DNA of 64,000 nucleotides, taken from NCBI RefSeq assembly GCF_002261345.1, contig NZ_NEVT01000009.1:310001-374000 (forward strand). The letters run 5' to 3'. The notes beneath the pieces were generated by a model. That model had not been told where the DNA came from and did not search any database. It was given only the letters and a program-made list of their open reading frames with translations. This stretch comes from Bordetella genomosp. 2 (lineage in GTDB: Bacteria > Pseudomonadota > Gammaproteobacteria > Burkholderiales > Burkholderiaceae_B). Each line of letters begins with the position of its first letter. Within the stretch, counting starts at the first letter, position 1. Below are positions 62,825 through 64,000 of this stretch, piece by piece. The position numbers were made by a program, and so were the translations under genes.

Positions 62825-63991
62825 TCAGGCCGGGCCGACGCGCTCGAACAGCGCGGTATCGCGGGCCAGGTCGCCGCTGGCGCGCACGCGCCGCTGGCGC
62901 TGTGCGGCGAACGCCAGCATGCGGTCGATGGGCGCCTTGGCCCGCCGGCCCAGTTCGGCGTCCAGGGTGATCTCGTTGGCGCCGTGTTCCAGCACGTGGG
63001 CCAGGCCGGCCAGTTCGTTCATGGCCATCCACGGGCAATGCGCGCAGCTCTTGCAGGTGGCGCTGTTGCCCGCGGTGGGCGCGGCAATGAAATCCTTGCC
63101 CGGCGCCTGCGCGCGCATCTTGTGCAGGATGCCCTGGTCGGTGGCCACGATGAACTGCGCCGCGTCCAGCTTGCGCGCGGCGTCGATCAACTGCGTGGTC
63201 GAGCCGACGACATCGGCCTGGGCCAGGACGGGCTGGGGCGATTCCGGATGCGCCAGCACCTTGGCTCCCGGATACTCGGCGCGCAGCAGTTCCAGCTCGG
63301 TGCCCTTGAACTCGTCATGCACGATGCAGGCGCCTTGCCACAACAGCATGTCGGCGCCGGTCTGGCGCTGCACGTAGCTGCCCAGGTGGCGGTCCGGCGC
63401 CCACAGGATGCGCTCGCCGCGCGCGTGCAGGTCGGCCACCACGTCCAGCGCGATCGACGAGGTGACGACCCAGTCGGCGCGCGCCTTGACCGCCGCGCTG
63501 GTGTTGGCGTAGACCACCACCGTGCGGTCGGGGTGGGCGTCGCACCAGGCGGCGAAGGCGTCGGCGGGACAGCCCAGATCCAGCGAGCAGGTGGCCTGCA
63601 GGTCGGGCATCAGGATGCGCTTGGACGGGCTGAGGATCTTGGCGGTTTCGCCCATGAAGCGCACGCCGGCCACCACCAGCGTCCGGGCCGGATGGTCGCG
63701 GCCGAAGCGGGCCATCTCCAGCGAATCGCCGACGCAACCGCCGGTGGCCTCGGCGAGGTCCTGCAGGTCGGCATCAACGTAGTAGTGGGCCACCAGCGTC
63801 GCGCGCTCGCGCGCCAGCAGGGCGCGGATGCGTTCGATGAGCTCAGCCTTGCGCGCGGCCGGCAGCGGCTCCGGCACGCGGGCCCAGGCCTGCCCGACCG
63901 TGCTGGCGCAGTGAGAGGCGGCGGTCGGGCTGGCGGGCAGATCGAACTCAACGGGCCGGGTGGCGGGCGTGTCCATGAGGCGGGTCTCCAT
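62825..63991 (-). CDS. nadA: Quinolinate synthase A
   Basis: A 388-residue iron-sulfur enzyme condensing iminoaspartate with dihydroxyacetone phosphate to quinolinate. Cysteines C135 ([10 protein letters not shown]), C222 ([10 protein letters not shown]) and C319 (the last of [10 protein letters not shown]) align at a constant offset of 22 with the three E. coli cluster ligands (113, 200, 297). [18 protein letters not shown] and [24 protein letters not shown] are further family blocks. ATG 63976 (MDTPATRP) is an alternative start five codons downstream. It probably forms an operon with nadB. Confidence 0.96.
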   Translation of the reverse strand: METRLMDTPATRPVEFDLPASPTAASHCASTVGQAWARVPEPLPAARKAELIERIRALLARERATLVAHYYVDADLQDLAEATGGCVGDSLEMARFGRDHPARTLVVAGVRFMGETAKILSPSKRILMPDLQATCSLDLGCPADAFAAWCDAHPDRTVVVYANTSAAVKARADWVVTSSIALDVVADLHARGERILWAPDRHLGSYVQRQTGADMLLWQGACIVHDEFKGTELELLRAEYPGAKVLAHPESPQPVLAQADVVGSTTQLIDAARKLDAAQFIVATDQGILHKMRAQAPGKDFIAAPTAGNSATCKSCAHCPWMAMNELAGLAHVLEHGANEITLDAELGRRAKAPIDRMLAFAAQRQRRVRASGDLARDTALFERVGPA

Positions 63992-64000
63992 GCCGGCCGT

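Overview
The window is high-GC DNA with dense, short-spaced operons. Its gene content points to a betaproteobacterium of the order Burkholderiales, most likely Bordetella or a close relative such as Achromobacter. The pointers are a Bug/TctC-type solute receptor, a DUF4148 repeat protein, the fmdB-DUF502-aspS order, several GntR and LysR regulators beside small catabolic operons, and the waaA-waaC heptose/Kdo core genes. This assignment rests on family recognition and was not checked by any search.

Layout. 1-1264: the 3' end of a Bug receptor gene, a clear terminator, and a PcaC-like decarboxylase. 1287-13881 (all minus strand): a lipopolysaccharide block. In transcription order it runs polyprenol-phosphate sugar-1-phosphate transferase, two glycosyltransferases, wzm, wzt, a glycosyltransferase with a coiled-coil tail, another glycosyltransferase, glf (UDP-galactopyranose mutase), a GT2 enzyme, waaC and waaA. 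The putative O-antigen ligase waaL (14238-15539) is divergent. Together this looks like an ABC-transporter-dependent, galactofuranose-containing O-polysaccharide locus placed between core genes and the ligase. 15589-18540: a CoxG-like protein and two exporters (MFS, EamA). 18703-20270: a probable polymorphic toxin with a translationally coupled immunity protein.

20493-25470 (minus): housekeeping genes clsB, an EEP-family hydrolase, aspS, DUF502 and fmdB. 25616-31116: a Na+/H+ antiporter-like protein, a GMC oxidoreductase, a methyltransferase with a signal peptide, and an APC permease. 31177-35692 (minus): a tight four-gene lipid operon encoding a fatty acid hydroxylase, a fatty acid desaturase, a StlD/DarB-like ketosynthase fused to a haem-oxygenase-fold domain, and an unrecognised protein. 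This is the strongest candidate for an undescribed pathway in the window. 35785-38990: a DapA-family enzyme and a BCCT transporter.

39058-44239: msrC, a PLP aminotransferase, ubiA, DUF1090 and DUF4148 proteins, and a saccharopine-dehydrogenase-like protein. 44284-47455: the glycolate/glyoxylate pair glcC and glcB, with two operator palindromes between them. 47565-55542: a GntR-controlled sugar-acid operon (dehydratase, hydroxyacid dehydrogenase, hydroxypyruvate-isomerase-like protein, DenD-like dehydrogenase, TRAP transporter) that resembles erythronate/threonate catabolism but has a dehydratase in place of the usual kinase and aldolase. 55535-60917: a small membrane protein, two LysR regulators, a D-2-hydroxyacid dehydrogenase with an amino-acid-type binding protein, and a beta-propeller protein. 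60956-61166: a palindrome array with exact 52-bp spacing. 61183-63991: nadB and nadA.

No tRNA, rRNA, CRISPR array or insertion sequence was recognised.
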